From Hahella sp. HNIBRBA332 (lineage in GTDB: Bacteria; Pseudomonadota; Gammaproteobacteria; Pseudomonadales; Oleiphilaceae): DNA of 64,000 bases. The notes beneath the pieces are model-generated. The model was not told the DNA's origin, ran no database searches, and saw only the letters and a program-made list of their open reading frames with translations. Every line of letters starts with the position of its first letter. Position 1 is the first letter of the stretch. Position numbers and translations under genes: made by a program. Shown here in pieces: positions 23,908-34,113 of this stretch. The stretch spans positions 1 through 64,000 of the forward strand of contig NZ_CP132203.1 of the NCBI RefSeq assembly GCF_030719035.1, written 5' to 3'.

Positions 23908-24873
23908 GTGCTCTCTGTCGACAGCTGGCGGATTAAACGGCATCGCATGACTAACGCCGTTCACTCCGTGCTGATTCTAGGCGGTATGAGTTTGCTGGCT
24001 TGGGTGTTGGCGAGTTGGTTTTTCGGGGTGATGGCGGCCTATGCTCTGGCTGGCGTCGTCATAGTATCGCTATTGATTACGCCGAGGCTGGCCCCGGATA
24101 TCTTGATTCGCGCCTACCAAGCGCAATATCTGTCTCCCGCTCAGGCTCCGGGGTTGTATCGATTGATTCAGGCTCTGAGCGAACGCGCGGAGCTAACGAA
24201 TACGCCTAAGGTGTACATTGCGCCAAGTAATGTCCTGAACGCCTTTGCAATAGGAGGGAGCGACGACGCTGCAATTGTGGTTTCACAGGGACTGTTGCGC
24301 TCTCTATCTCAGCGGGAACTGGCTGGAGTGCTGGCCCATGAAATCGCGCATATTCGCAATGGCGACGTGCGAGTCATGATGATTGCCGACAGTATCAGTC
24401 GATTGGTGTTTCTGCTGACTCATATTGGTCAGTTTTTGTTGTTGATCAATCTTCCGCTGATCTGGTTGGGCGCGATGTCCGTTGATTGGGCAATCATCTT
24501 GATTCTGCTCCTTTATCCTATCCTCCTATCATTGCTGCAGTTGGGTCTGTCGCGCACCCGCGAATACCTGGCTGACGCCACGGCGGCTCAATTGACTGGA
24601 GACCCTGCCGGGCTGGCCTCCGCTCTGCGCGCCATTGAGGAACGGCAGGGAAGCTGGATGGAGCGTATTTTCGCTCCGGGTCGTGGAGAGTCTCAGCCTT
24701 CCCTGTTCAGGACGCATCCGCCGACCGAAAAGAGAATCCAACGCCTGCTTGATCTGATGCAGCAAGGCCCGAAGGAAGGTCTGGTTTTTACCAACACAGA
24801 GGTCTATCCACAGGACTTGTTAAGAGGTCGCGCTAATCGGCCAAAACGGTATTGGCATGGCTATTGGTATTGA
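23908..24873 (+). CDS. M48-family membrane zinc metalloprotease (HtpX-like)
   Basis: 321 residues from GTG 23908, chosen because TAGGAGG lies 7 bp upstream (ATG 23947 has none). Two N-terminal membrane segments (VLILGGMSLLAWVLASWFFG, then MAAYALAGVVIVSLL) precede the zinc motif HEIAHIRNGD at about 145-154, with a third ligand in SRTREYLADA. Another hydrophobic pair lies between them (VFLLTHIGQFLLLINLPLIW, WAIILILLLYPILL). The layout equals HtpX, a membrane protein quality-control protease. The C-terminal tail with PPTEKRIQRLL is typical. Paralogy with the housekeeping htpX cannot be judged. Confidence 0.9.
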   Translation: MLSVDSWRIKRHRMTNAVHSVLILGGMSLLAWVLASWFFGVMAAYALAGVVIVSLLITPRLAPDILIRAYQAQYLSPAQAPGLYRLIQALSERAELTNTPKVYIAPSNVLNAFAIGGSDDAAIVVSQGLLRSLSQRELAGVLAHEIAHIRNGDVRVMMIADSISRLVFLLTHIGQFLLLINLPLIWLGAMSVDWAIILILLLYPILLSLLQLGLSRTREYLADATAAQLTGDPAGLASALRAIEERQGSWMERIFAPGRGESQPSLFRTHPPTEKRIQRLLDLMQQGPKEGLVFTNTEVYPQDLLRGRANRPKRYWHGYWY

Positions 24874-25110
24874 GCTATTGTCCCTTTGCTGAAGTGGCTG
24901 ACAGGCTGTTTATGGAGTAACCAAAGCAAATAAAAATTAAGCGGTTTAAGCGTTGAGAGGGTGTCTTTTTCGCCTCGGTTTAGATAAACTCCGCAACCCT
25001 TTTCATGGTCCCGAGACAGGACCCTGTAGGGAACGCTCCTCAGTTGCGTTGATGAGCCTTGTCCGCAAGCGACGTCAGGCTCAGATCAGCCGGATATCGG
25101 AGCGGCGCCG

Positions 25111-25416
25111 ATGATGCGTAAAGGGAAAGATTATGCACATCCGGCGAATGTCGCCGATACAAATCCGCCGAATATAACCGACTTTAGAGTATTTAAGATG
25201 ATTCGATGGGAACACCCGAAACAACGTCGATTTTACCGGGCCAGCATTCAACGGGACCTGTTCGGCCGCCTGGAGATTCTGTGCGTGTCCGGCAAACTGG
25301 ATGCGCGCAACGGAAGCTGTAAACCCATTTACTGCAATAATCCAGATCATCTCAAGGAAGAGTTGAGAAAAATATTTCGCGCCAGAAGGAAAAGCGGTTA
25401 CAAGCTTTTCCCATAA
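25111..25416 (+). CDS. WGR-domain-like small protein
   Basis: 101 residues, or 72 from ATG 25198. From about residue 30 the pattern RWEHPKQRRFYRASIQRDLFGRLEILCVSGKLDARNG matches the start of WGR domains (aromatic strand, then DLFG-W/L and a Gly-rich turn), although the W of WGR is not conserved. The first 29 residues look less coding. WGR proteins may bind nucleic acid. The gap 24874-25110 before it holds nothing that I recognise. Confidence 0.5.
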   Translation: MMRKGKDYAHPANVADTNPPNITDFRVFKMIRWEHPKQRRFYRASIQRDLFGRLEILCVSGKLDARNGSCKPIYCNNPDHLKEELRKIFRARRKSGYKLFP

Positions 25417-25608
25417 CGTCCGTTACTGTCCCCATAAAATCCCGTACTAGCCGTCGACGGCCGTCACGTTCATTCTGACGAGCCATAGGCAATACCGCCC
25501 GGGGCGAGAGACTGCTCCTGCAGGTTTCGCCTCGGGCGGATCAATTCGTTCCTGATCTTCTAACTACCAGAAACCGCGTTTATTCAGCGTTATGTTCCAT
25601 GAGCGCCA

Positions 25609-26262
25609 TCAGGGCTGCTCGCAGGTATCCCATTGCAGCTGATATTCGATTTTTGAGGAGGCGTCGACAGTATCCAATTGGATCTCCGCTTTTCCGCCGT
25701 CCGCCGCTTTATAGGCTTTGATGCTGGTATTCGCGCGAATAATCGCGTCTTCCCCACAGGGCGACCAGGAAATCGAACCAATACGGAAGTTATCTTCGAT
25801 CAGGAAATCCTCCACGATTGGATTCTCCGGGTCCATCCACTCTTTGTTCAGGCGTGAGCCGACGGACTCACCCGCAAAGAAGTAATTCGCCTGCAACGAT
25901 GCATAGGCGCCCGGCGCGTTGTCCACATATCCGCGATAGTCCAGCGCCACCAGCGCCACGGTCAAACCATGGGGGACGCGAACGGCGACGCCCAGGTTAC
26001 AGCTCTTCCGGACGCGGCCGGAATCTGCGGTGGTGGAGTCTGCCGTATATTGGTCGAAGAACATGCTGATTTTGGAGTAGTCAGGGGACATTACCGCGCT
26101 GGCGGAACCGGATGGGCAACCCGAGCCGCCATAGGCGAAGTCGTAGATTTCAATATCCTCATTAATGAGGTTAGGTTGGGAGATTAATAGAGCGTTATCC
26201 GCCGTTGCGCCGCCAGAAAAAAATGCCGCCGCAGTCAGCGCCGCCATGATTCCTTTTTTCAT
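25609..26262 (-). CDS. DUF4360 secreted protein
   Basis: 217 residues from ATG 26262, chosen because a signal peptide begins there (MKKGIMAALTAAAFFSGGATA); the frame itself extends to 26403 without a start signal. The mature part follows the DUF4360 pattern: IYDFAYGGSGCPSGSASAVMSPD, ISMFFDQYTAD, RKSCNLGVAVRVPHG, VALDYRGYVD and SWSPCGEDAIIRANTSIK. Four Cys probably form two disulfides. The family is known from fungi and bacteria as small secreted proteins without a settled function. Confidence 0.85.
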   Translation of the reverse strand: MKKGIMAALTAAAFFSGGATADNALLISQPNLINEDIEIYDFAYGGSGCPSGSASAVMSPDYSKISMFFDQYTADSTTADSGRVRKSCNLGVAVRVPHGLTVALVALDYRGYVDNAPGAYASLQANYFFAGESVGSRLNKEWMDPENPIVEDFLIEDNFRIGSISWSPCGEDAIIRANTSIKAYKAADGGKAEIQLDTVDASSKIEYQLQWDTCEQP

Positions 26263-26540
26263 ATTATGTAATCCATTTTTTTGATATCGGTATTTTTTTT
26301 GAAAGTACGCAGAGATAAGCGTACAGGGAGGTATTGCGCAGGCGCAGTGTTCGCCTGCGCACCCTGCGAGGCTTGACGCTACGTTTACTTTCAACGCCAG
26401 CATAATCCGTTAGGGTAAAAAGGCGCCTCCGTTAATTTTACCAAGTTAAATTTACTTAGTTGTTTTTCCCGGAAGGGCGCGCGAAAAATGCGCTTATGTT
26501 AAGGTAAGCGCCATCACTCCAGCCCACTCTGAGTCTGCAT

Positions 26541-28031
26541 ATGTCGTCCGCCTCCAAGTCCCTGAACACCCTAAACTTCGACAACAGCTACGCCCGTCTG
26601 CCCTCACACTTTTATCAGAAAGTGGCGCAGACGCCGCTGGAAGACGCGCATTTAATCAGCTTCAACGGAGACGTGGCGGAGACTCTCGGGTTGGATCGGC
26701 GCCACATTAATCCTGAAGAACTGGCGCGCTATTGCGGTGGTGGCGGCGCTCTTGAGGCTGCTGAATCCATTGCGATGAAATACGCAGGACATCAGTTTGG
26801 GCATTACAATCCGGACTTGGGAGATGGTCGTGGATTGCTACTGGGCGAAGTCGTGACGACGGATAACCAACGTCTGGATCTGCATCTTAAAGGTGCCGGG
26901 CGTACTGCATACTCCCGCTTCGGCGACGGACGCGCCGTTCTGCGCTCCAGTATTCGGGAGTATCTGGTCAGCGCCGCCATGAGAGGCCTCGGTATATCCA
27001 GCACCAGCGCGTTATGTCTGGTGGGCAGTGAGGAGTACACCATGCGTAACGGCATGGAACCCTGCGCCATGGTGTTACGCGTCACCCCTTGCCATATTCG
27101 CTTTGGTCACTTCGAGCACTTTTATTATCTAGGTCAGCATGATGATCTCAAACTGCTGGCGGATTATTGTATCGAGCGCTATTTCCCCAGTTTGCAAGAA
27201 ACCGACAATCCCTACCTTGCCATGTTCAAGGAAATTCGCGACCGCACGGCTGACTTGGTCGCGCAGTGGCAAAGCTATGGTTTCGTACATGGGGTGATGA
27301 ATACGGATAACATGTCGATCATCGGTGAAACCTTTGATTACGGCCCTTTCACCTTTCTGGACAACTACGATCCCAACTTCATCAGCAACAAAAACGATAC
27401 CGCAGGGCGTTACGCCTTCAAACAACAGCCCGGCATTGCTCTGTGGAATCTCTCCGCGTTGGCTCAAGCGTTACTGCCGTTGATTCCGTTGGAAGAACTA
27501 AAATTGGCGCTGGACGGATTCGCCGAGCGCTACAGCACCGCCTTTTACGGAAAAATGGCGCAGCGACTGGGTTTTAACGTGACCACTCAGCGTACTCAGG
27601 ACAGCGAGCAACGTCGACTCATAGACGAACTTCTTACCCTGTTCACTACTCACAACACTGACATGAATCGTTTTATGCGCGCCCTGAGTCACTACGACGG
27701 CGGCGAAAGCAGCTTGGCTTTCATGTCCGGTCTGAGTTGCGATAGCCGCGCTTTTTCAAACTGGAAAAGTGACTATCGAAAACAGGTAGATGCTTCCGCC
27801 GCTTCTGTCCCGGACAGAACGCTCGCAATGCAGCAGGTCAATCCCGAGTACATTTTGCGTAACTACATGCTCGAAGAAGCCATCCGGGAAGCGCATCAGG
27901 GCGATTACCTGCTGGTGCAAAACCTGCTTCGCATCGTTAAAAATCCCTTTAACGCACAATCCGGCGCAGAACGATACGCCGAAGCGCCGCCGGACTGGGC
28001 CGGCGCCATCTGTCTGACCTGCTCATCTTGA
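26541..28031 (+). CDS. selO: Protein adenylyltransferase SelO (YdiU/UPF0061)
   Basis: 496 residues, full length. Pseudokinase-type motifs are present: LHLKGAGRTAYSRFGDGRAVLRSSIREYL (ATP-binding region), VHGVMNTDNMSIIGETFDYGPF (catalytic His-Gly and Asp-Asn-Met, then the metal-binding Asp) and the family C-terminus PPDWAGAICLTCSS with its redox-active CSS end. SelO transfers AMP to Ser/Thr/Tyr of target proteins in oxidative stress responses. Starts 9 bp after a GC-rich stretch without a strong ribosome binding site. Monocistronic. Confidence 0.95.
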   Translation: MSSASKSLNTLNFDNSYARLPSHFYQKVAQTPLEDAHLISFNGDVAETLGLDRRHINPEELARYCGGGGALEAAESIAMKYAGHQFGHYNPDLGDGRGLLLGEVVTTDNQRLDLHLKGAGRTAYSRFGDGRAVLRSSIREYLVSAAMRGLGISSTSALCLVGSEEYTMRNGMEPCAMVLRVTPCHIRFGHFEHFYYLGQHDDLKLLADYCIERYFPSLQETDNPYLAMFKEIRDRTADLVAQWQSYGFVHGVMNTDNMSIIGETFDYGPFTFLDNYDPNFISNKNDTAGRYAFKQQPGIALWNLSALAQALLPLIPLEELKLALDGFAERYSTAFYGKMAQRLGFNVTTQRTQDSEQRRLIDELLTLFTTHNTDMNRFMRALSHYDGGESSLAFMSGLSCDSRAFSNWKSDYRKQVDASAASVPDRTLAMQQVNPEYILRNYMLEEAIREAHQGDYLLVQNLLRIVKNPFNAQSGAERYAEAPPDWAGAICLTCSS

Positions 28032-28195
28032 ACGAGCCGCGACGGTATGCGGCCGCCTACTGACTTACTCGTTTAAATCAGTCGTTCTTCATGGCTATAA
28101 TGGCGTTCCTATCGCGCAGCTAAAGGAGCATGGCTACCCAGACAACCAAAGGACCCTACTCTCAATAATAAATCCCGGGCACGGATCAGCTGAGG

Positions 28196-28213
28196 ATTCT
28201 TAATCTTAAGAAT
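28196..28213. promoter_or_regulatory. 18-bp perfect palindrome upstream of the S37 peptidase gene
   Basis: ATTCTTAA-TC-TTAAGAAT, a perfect 8-bp inverted repeat with a 2-nt centre, 125 bp before the S37 start. The size and symmetry fit a dimeric repressor site. No T-run follows, so a terminator is less likely. The protein that binds is unknown. Confidence 0.45.
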
Positions 28214-28337
28214 AATAATCTAACCACTCTTGCAGGAACGGCGGACGCATCGCGCGTTAGAGTCGCCTCGGAGCAGGTTTAAAAACAGCCGCCTCCATGC
28301 CTGGAAAAGGAACTCATTTTTCAAGGCGACAAAGGAT

Positions 28338-29744
28338 ATGCTTAAAAAATCACCTTATTCGTTATTTTTCGCGTTTCTCATCTCCCTTTTTCTATCCAGC
28401 GCCGGCTACGCCAAACAGGCGCCCGTCCAAGACATCCTGGAATATCTCAATGGCGTGGCGGGAATGGAGGCGGAAGAGCTGGACAACCCACCGGAAGGCT
28501 ACCGTTACATCTTGATCCGCTATGAGCAGCCCATTGATCACGACAATCCCGTCATGGGAACCTTCAAGCAACGTATGGTGTTGCTGCACAAATCAGCGGA
28601 AGCGCCGATGGTGTTGGCCACAAACGGCTATAACATCTCCGTCAGCACCTACCGCTACAACCTTACCAAAGTGCTCAACGCCAGCCAGCTTAAAATCGAG
28701 CACCGTTATTTTGCGGAGTCCAGACCGGATCCTTTGGACTGGCAGTATCTGACAATCAAGCAGGCCGCTTCAGACCATCACCGCATCGTTCAGGCGATTC
28801 GTCCGTTCTACAGCGGCAAGTGGATTTCCCGCGGCGCCAGCAAAGGCGGCATGACCGCTATGTACCATCGCCGTTTTTTCCCCAATGACGTAGACGGCAC
28901 GGTCGCCAACGTAGCGCCGCAGAGCTTTGGTCGTCTTGACCCCCGCTATGTGACCTTCCAGGAAGAAGTCGGCCCGCGCGCCTGTCGTGAGACGCTCAAG
29001 CGCTACCAGCGTGAAGTGTTGAAGCGCAGAGAAACCATGAAGGCCTATATCCAGACTTATGCGACCGAAAATGGACTGGAGTTCAATCTGGAAGGTGGCC
29101 TGGACCGCGTGCTGGACCTGACCATCGGCGAGTTGTACTTCCAGTTCTATCAGTACGGCGACTTGGAGAATTGCAAAGATATTCCCGCCAAAGACGCCAG
29201 CGATCAGGAGCTGTTCGATTTCATGCTGGCTTGGGGACCGTTGACCTTCGTCACCGATTCCGGCCTGGAGCAGTATGAAGCCTATTTCTATCAGGCGATC
29301 ACCCAGTTGGGCTACCCCCGTCTGCTCACTAGTCATCTGCGTAACTTGCTGATGTATGATCCAAACGATTACAGCGCCTACGTTAGCGAATGGCCGAGCC
29401 AACCCTTCGACCACAGAGCCATGTGGGACATCGCCGGTTTCGCTGCGATGAGAAGCACAAACGTCATCATGATCTACGGCGATATCGATCCTTGGACGGC
29501 GGCTGCGTTCTTTATTCCGGACTCCAACCGTCGCGGCACCCACACCTTCATGGTGAAAGACGGCAATCACGGTTCCGATATCCTGACCTTAAACGAGCGT
29601 GATAAGAGCAGAGCCTACTCCATGCTGGAAGATTGGACTGGCGTAGCGCCACAAGATCCGCCTCTGATGCTGAGAAGCCTGTCCATTAGCAAAGACAGCG
29701 CGCTTGAGTTGGAAGAAGAAGGACTACAACGCCGTCCTCTATAA
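28338..29744 (+). CDS. Secreted serine peptidase, S37 family (PS-10-like)
   Basis: 468 residues from ATG 28338 (AAAGGAT upstream); signal peptide MLKKSPYSLFFAFLISLFLSSAGYA. Family marks: YEQPIDHDNPVMGTFKQR, VLATNGYNIS, IEHRYFAESRP, the nucleophile elbow SRGASKGGMTAMYHRRFFP (Ser in GASKGG), and near the end DPWTAAAF and KDGNHGSDI with the putative Asp and His. S37 enzymes are tripeptidyl-aminopeptidase-type exopeptidases, first described in Streptomyces. Likely periplasmic or exported and nutritional. Flanked by a palindrome upstream and a terminator downstream. Confidence 0.9.
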   Translation: MLKKSPYSLFFAFLISLFLSSAGYAKQAPVQDILEYLNGVAGMEAEELDNPPEGYRYILIRYEQPIDHDNPVMGTFKQRMVLLHKSAEAPMVLATNGYNISVSTYRYNLTKVLNASQLKIEHRYFAESRPDPLDWQYLTIKQAASDHHRIVQAIRPFYSGKWISRGASKGGMTAMYHRRFFPNDVDGTVANVAPQSFGRLDPRYVTFQEEVGPRACRETLKRYQREVLKRRETMKAYIQTYATENGLEFNLEGGLDRVLDLTIGELYFQFYQYGDLENCKDIPAKDASDQELFDFMLAWGPLTFVTDSGLEQYEAYFYQAITQLGYPRLLTSHLRNLLMYDPNDYSAYVSEWPSQPFDHRAMWDIAGFAAMRSTNVIMIYGDIDPWTAAAFFIPDSNRRGTHTFMVKDGNHGSDILTLNERDKSRAYSMLEDWTGVAPQDPPLMLRSLSISKDSALELEEEGLQRRPL

Positions 29745-29752
29745 TCTATCCT

Positions 29753-29788
29753 CAGCCTTCGGCGGCGTAGTCGCCGTCGGGGGCTTTT
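29753..29788 (+). terminator. Terminator after the S37 peptidase gene
   Basis: AGCCTTCGGCGGCG and CGCCGTCGGGGGCT pair around TAGT with a few G-T pairs, followed by TTTT. It lies 9 bp after the stop. Confidence 0.7.
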
Positions 29789-29967
29789 CCAGACTGTCAT
29801 GTTGTCGAGTCTCCCTGCTTTCCTAATGGGTAGGGGAGGGACGCAACTTGCACTAAAAACTGGCCCCACTCCCCCTTACCAGCCATAATTCCGCCATTCC
29901 ATGGCGCATCGGGTCTTTGCGTCCGCCGGGTTAAATTTAACAGTAAATCAATAGCTAGGGAGTCACG

Positions 29968-31050
29968 ATGACCAGTCTAAGCAAGTTCAGTTTTATGGCG
30001 ATTTTGCTTTCTCTTGGCGTATTGCAAGGTTGTTCTGAAACGGACCAACAGACGACGGAGGAGAAACCTTTGCGTCCTGTCAGGACTCTTGTGGTGGGAG
30101 CGGTGGAGAATGCGAACTGGCGTGAATTTCCCGGTACGGTGGATGCGGCGCAAAAGGCGGAGTTGGGATTTCGGGTGTCGGGAAAGCTGCACAGTCTGAA
30201 CGTGAATGAAGGGCAGATTGTGAAGGAAGGAGAGGTGCTGGCGAAGCTGGATGACACTGATTTTCTCATTCAGCTTAAGAGTCGTCAGGCGGATTATCAG
30301 CAGGCCCACGATGATTTTTTACGGGGTAAATCTTTGATTGGCAAAGGCGTGATTTCCCAGTCGGATTTCAGCAAATTGCAGGCGCAGGATATTGCGGCCC
30401 AGGCGGCGCTGGAGTCTGCGCAGAGAAACTTGGAGTACACGGAACTGAAAGCGCCCTTCGGCGGCAGGATCGCCAAGCGTTACGTAGAAAATTATGAAGA
30501 AGTCTCGGCCATGCAGCCGATTTATGCGCTGCAGGATATCTCCTCTTTACTGGTGAAAGTGGATATTCCCGAAGGCTTGATGATAACTGCGCAGGAGGGT
30601 ACTGAGCCGGAAGTGCAGGCATTGTTCTCGGGCATTCCAGATGAGAGCTTTCCCCTGAAGCTGAAAGAAGTGTCCTCCCGCGCGGATGAAGCGACGCGTT
30701 TGTTTAACGTGACCTTCAGCATGCCAGCTAACCCTAACTACAATATTTTGCCGGGCATGTCCGTCACGGTTAGAGGGCGTCCGCCGCAAGCGACAGGGCA
30801 GGACGGCGCTATTTTTGTGCCGCCTCATGTAGTGCAGGAAGACGGCGACGGACGCTACGTGTGGACGGTCAGTCATGAAAACGACTCAACGGGCGTGGTC
30901 AAGCGTCGCGCAGTGGCTACCGGGGGGATCCAGAACAACGGCATTCAGATTCTGTCTGGCCTGGAAGAAGGCGATGAAGTGGTGACCGCGGGCATGAGTA
31001 AGATGCACTCTGGCTTGCAAGTGCGCCTGACCACGGAGGGGAGCAAGTGA
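29968..31050 (+). CDS. RND efflux periplasmic adaptor lipoprotein (MFP family)
   Basis: 360 residues, preceded by TAGGGAG. Lipoprotein signal with lipobox LQGC (Cys about residue 22). Then the HlyD/AcrA architecture: a lipoyl half (LGFRVSGKLHSLNVNEGQIVKEGEVLAKLDDTDF), a short coiled coil (about 90-140) and the second lipoyl half (YTELKAPFGGRIAKRYVENYEEV). Beta-barrel and membrane-proximal domains follow, ending in GLEEGDEVVTAGMSKMHSGLQVRL. Overlaps the pump gene by 4 bp (GTGA), so the two subunits are made together. Confidence 0.93.
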   Translation: MTSLSKFSFMAILLSLGVLQGCSETDQQTTEEKPLRPVRTLVVGAVENANWREFPGTVDAAQKAELGFRVSGKLHSLNVNEGQIVKEGEVLAKLDDTDFLIQLKSRQADYQQAHDDFLRGKSLIGKGVISQSDFSKLQAQDIAAQAALESAQRNLEYTELKAPFGGRIAKRYVENYEEVSAMQPIYALQDISSLLVKVDIPEGLMITAQEGTEPEVQALFSGIPDESFPLKLKEVSSRADEATRLFNVTFSMPANPNYNILPGMSVTVRGRPPQATGQDGAIFVPPHVVQEDGDGRYVWTVSHENDSTGVVKRRAVATGGIQNNGIQILSGLEEGDEVVTAGMSKMHSGLQVRLTTEGSK

Positions 31051-34000
31051 ATATCACACGGCTTGCGATAGAGAATAACCGGCTCACGATTGTTCTCCTG
31101 CTGGTGATTGCTGTGGCCGGAACCATGACCTTCCTGGGAATGCCTCGTGCTTATGACCCGGGGTTTGTCATGCGGGCGGCGCAGGTGGTGACGTACTTTC
31201 CTGGCGCCAGTCCCGAGCGGGTGGAGGAGCTGGTTTCCTCTCAGATTGAAGAAGCGGTGAAGGAAATCCCTGAGCTGGATTTCGTGAAAAGCGAATCCCG
31301 TACCGGCGTGTCTATCGTTACGGTGAACATAAAGGAAAGCTACAAGGACATGCGCCCGATCTGGGACAATCTGCGGCGCAAAGTCGAGTCTACTTCCACG
31401 GACCTTCCTGATGGCGTCGTTGGCCCCTATGTGAACGATGAGTTCGGCGATGTGTTCGGCATTGTCATGACCATTACGGCGGAAGGTTTCAATTATGCGG
31501 AACTGAAAAAGATCTCCGATGATGTGAAAACGGAGCTGTTGCGGTTTCCGGATGTCGCCAAAGTGGAAATCTGGGGCGAACAGGAAGAGCGCATTTTTGT
31601 TGAATACAACAATGCTCGCCTGTCTGAGCTGGGCCTGTCGCCAAGCCAGCTGTCGCAGGCGTTGGAAGCGCGCAACATTATTATTTCAGGCGGCTCCTTT
31701 AATCTGGGGCGCGAGCGCATATCGCTTGAGCCAAGCGGCAATTTTGAGTCGGTGGAAGATATCGAGCAGACCATCATTAATATCCCCGGCAGCAACCGTT
31801 TGATGTATTTGAAAGACATCGCCACAGTGGTGCGCGGTTATGTGGACCCGCCGGAATCCTTGCTGCACTCATCCGGTGAGTTCGCGCTGGCGGTGGCGGT
31901 GGCCATGCGGGAAGGCGGCAATAATATCGAGTTGGGCGAGCAGGTCTCGGCGATGATGAACGAGCTGTTGCAGCAATACCCCTACGGCATTGAGTTTGAT
32001 CTGGTCAGCTTTTCTCCCGCAGAGGTAGATCAGAAAGTCAGCGATTTCGTCTCCAACCTGTTGCAGGCGATCGCGGTGGTGTCCATTGTCATGTTGTTCA
32101 CCCTGGGCCTGAGAACCGGGCTGGTGGTTTCCACGCTGATCCCTTTATCCATGCTGTTGGCGTTTTTGGTGATGTCCTATCTGGATATCGGACTGGATCA
32201 GATTTCTCTGGCGGCGCTGATTATTGCGCTGGGGATGTTGGTGGATAACGGCATTGTGATGGCGGAGAACATCATGGTGCTCATGGAGAAGGGCAAGAGC
32301 GCGACAGACGCCGCCATAGATTCCGCGATGGAGCTGCGTATCCCCTTGCTGACCGCCTCGTTGACGACCATCGCCGCTTTCCTGCCAATTTATCTGGCGG
32401 AGTCCAATGTCGGCGAGTTCACCTCATCCCTGTTTAAGGTGGTGGCGATTACACTGCTGGCGTCCTGGGTTATTTCTCTTACAGTGGTTCCCATGTTGTG
32501 CGTGTACTTCCTCAAAGTCACCCAGCAGGAGGAGAGTTATGGGTCGATGTTCTATCGCACCTATCGCCGTGTGTTGACGACCTTATTGCAAAATAGGGCG
32601 GTGACTCTTGTCGTTACGTTGCTGGTGTTTATCGTCGCCATGAAAGGATTTGGCTATGTGCCGAAGATATTCTTCCCGCCTTCTGACCGGAATTATTTTC
32701 AGGTGGAACTGAAGCTGCCGGAAGGTACGGCGATAGAGGAAACCCGCCGGGTGGTGACTGACATTGAAGGCTATATTGAGTCCGATCTGCAGGTGACGGA
32801 ATCGCGCAAGGAGGGCGTCACAAAATGGGCCAGTTACATCGGCAACGCCGGCCCCAGAATCATTCTGTCCTATAACCCAAAACCCAATAACAGCAGCTAT
32901 GCGACGATGATCGTCACCGCCAGCGACGCTAAGCTGGTGGGGGGGCTGATAGACCGGATCGGACGCTATGCTCTGGATAACCATCCAGACCTCGAGGCCA
33001 CGATTAAACCCATGGCCAACGGACCCTCTGTGGCGAACCCGGTGGAAGTGCGGTTAAGCGGATCGGATGCGGATGTGCTGTTTCGTCGCGTCGACGCGTT
33101 GAAAGCGGAGATGCGTGAAATTGGCGGCCTGACCAATATCACGGATGATTGGGGACAACGCATCAAGAAGTTGGTGATTCATATAGATCAACCCCGGGCG
33201 CTGAGAGCCGGCGTCACCAGTCAGGATATCGCCGTGTCTCTGCAAGCGGGCATTAGCGGGCTGGAATTGACGGAGTACCGGGAAGGGGAGGATATCATTC
33301 CCGTGATGGTGCGGGCGGAAGGCTCCAATCGTAACAATATAAGCGGCGTTCGTTCCTTGTCGGTCTATGTGCAATCCACCGGTAAGTCGGTTCCGCTGTC
33401 ACAGGTGGCGGATATTGAAGTGGTTTGGGATACCGCGAAGATCTTTCGTCGTAATGGCCTGAAGACCGTCGCCGTCGGCGCTCAATTGGAAGGGGACATC
33501 ACTGCGGCGGAGAAGTTCGCCGAGCTGACGCCCTGGCTCAAGGAACAGCAGAAAGAGTGGGGGACCAGCACTCGCTATGAACTGGGCGGCGAATCGGAAA
33601 GCTCCGGCAAAGCGAACCAGTCCATCGTCGATAAACTACCTATCGCTGGCTTCGTCATCTTGATTTTGATGGTCGGCCAGTTCAATTCCATCCGCAAGGC
33701 GATCATTATCCTGAGCACGATTCCGTTGGGTCTGATCGGCGTATCGGCGGGACTGTTGGCCTTGAACAGCGCCATGGGCTTTATGACCTTCCTGGGCGTC
33801 GTGTCTCTGGCGGGGATCGTCATCAACAACGCTATTGTGTTGTTGGAGCGTATTAATTTGGAGCTGGCGGAAGGCGTCGAGCATGGTCAGGCGATTATCA
33901 ATGCCGCGCAGCAACGCACCAGGCCGATCTTGTTGACGACCGCGACCACAGTGCTGGGCTTGTTGCCCCTGTATCTGGGCGGGGGCGAAATGTGGGAGCC

Positions 34001-34100
34001 ATTGGCTATCGCGATCATGGCCGGCCTGCTGTTCTCCACGATCTTAACCCTCTGCGTGGTGCCAGTGTTGTACGCCACGTTCTACCGCGTAAGGTTTTAA
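31047..34100 (+). CDS. RND-family efflux pump inner-membrane permease
   Basis: 1017 residues from GTG 31047. The family layout of two repeats is present, each with one plus five membrane helices. TM4 carries GMLVDNGIVMAENI with the proton-relay Asp (AcrB has two Asp here). The porter domain motif region is FPGASPERVEELV, and the second repeat has GIVINNAIVLLERIN. It sits in an adaptor-pump pair without an outer-membrane factor gene, so it must use a TolC-like channel from elsewhere. Substrate is unknown; the single Asp and divergent porter domain suggest a subgroup other than AcrB. Confidence 0.93.
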   Translation: MNITRLAIENNRLTIVLLLVIAVAGTMTFLGMPRAYDPGFVMRAAQVVTYFPGASPERVEELVSSQIEEAVKEIPELDFVKSESRTGVSIVTVNIKESYKDMRPIWDNLRRKVESTSTDLPDGVVGPYVNDEFGDVFGIVMTITAEGFNYAELKKISDDVKTELLRFPDVAKVEIWGEQEERIFVEYNNARLSELGLSPSQLSQALEARNIIISGGSFNLGRERISLEPSGNFESVEDIEQTIINIPGSNRLMYLKDIATVVRGYVDPPESLLHSSGEFALAVAVAMREGGNNIELGEQVSAMMNELLQQYPYGIEFDLVSFSPAEVDQKVSDFVSNLLQAIAVVSIVMLFTLGLRTGLVVSTLIPLSMLLAFLVMSYLDIGLDQISLAALIIALGMLVDNGIVMAENIMVLMEKGKSATDAAIDSAMELRIPLLTASLTTIAAFLPIYLAESNVGEFTSSLFKVVAITLLASWVISLTVVPMLCVYFLKVTQQEESYGSMFYRTYRRVLTTLLQNRAVTLVVTLLVFIVAMKGFGYVPKIFFPPSDRNYFQVELKLPEGTAIEETRRVVTDIEGYIESDLQVTESRKEGVTKWASYIGNAGPRIILSYNPKPNNSSYATMIVTASDAKLVGGLIDRIGRYALDNHPDLEATIKPMANGPSVANPVEVRLSGSDADVLFRRVDALKAEMREIGGLTNITDDWGQRIKKLVIHIDQPRALRAGVTSQDIAVSLQAGISGLELTEYREGEDIIPVMVRAEGSNRNNISGVRSLSVYVQSTGKSVPLSQVADIEVVWDTAKIFRRNGLKTVAVGAQLEGDITAAEKFAELTPWLKEQQKEWGTSTRYELGGESESSGKANQSIVDKLPIAGFVILILMVGQFNSIRKAIIILSTIPLGLIGVSAGLLALNSAMGFMTFLGVVSLAGIVINNAIVLLERINLELAEGVEHGQAIINAAQQRTRPILLTTATTVLGLLPLYLGGGEMWEPLAIAIMAGLLFSTILTLCVVPVLYATFYRVRF

Positions 34101-34113
34101 TCACGTTGGCGGA

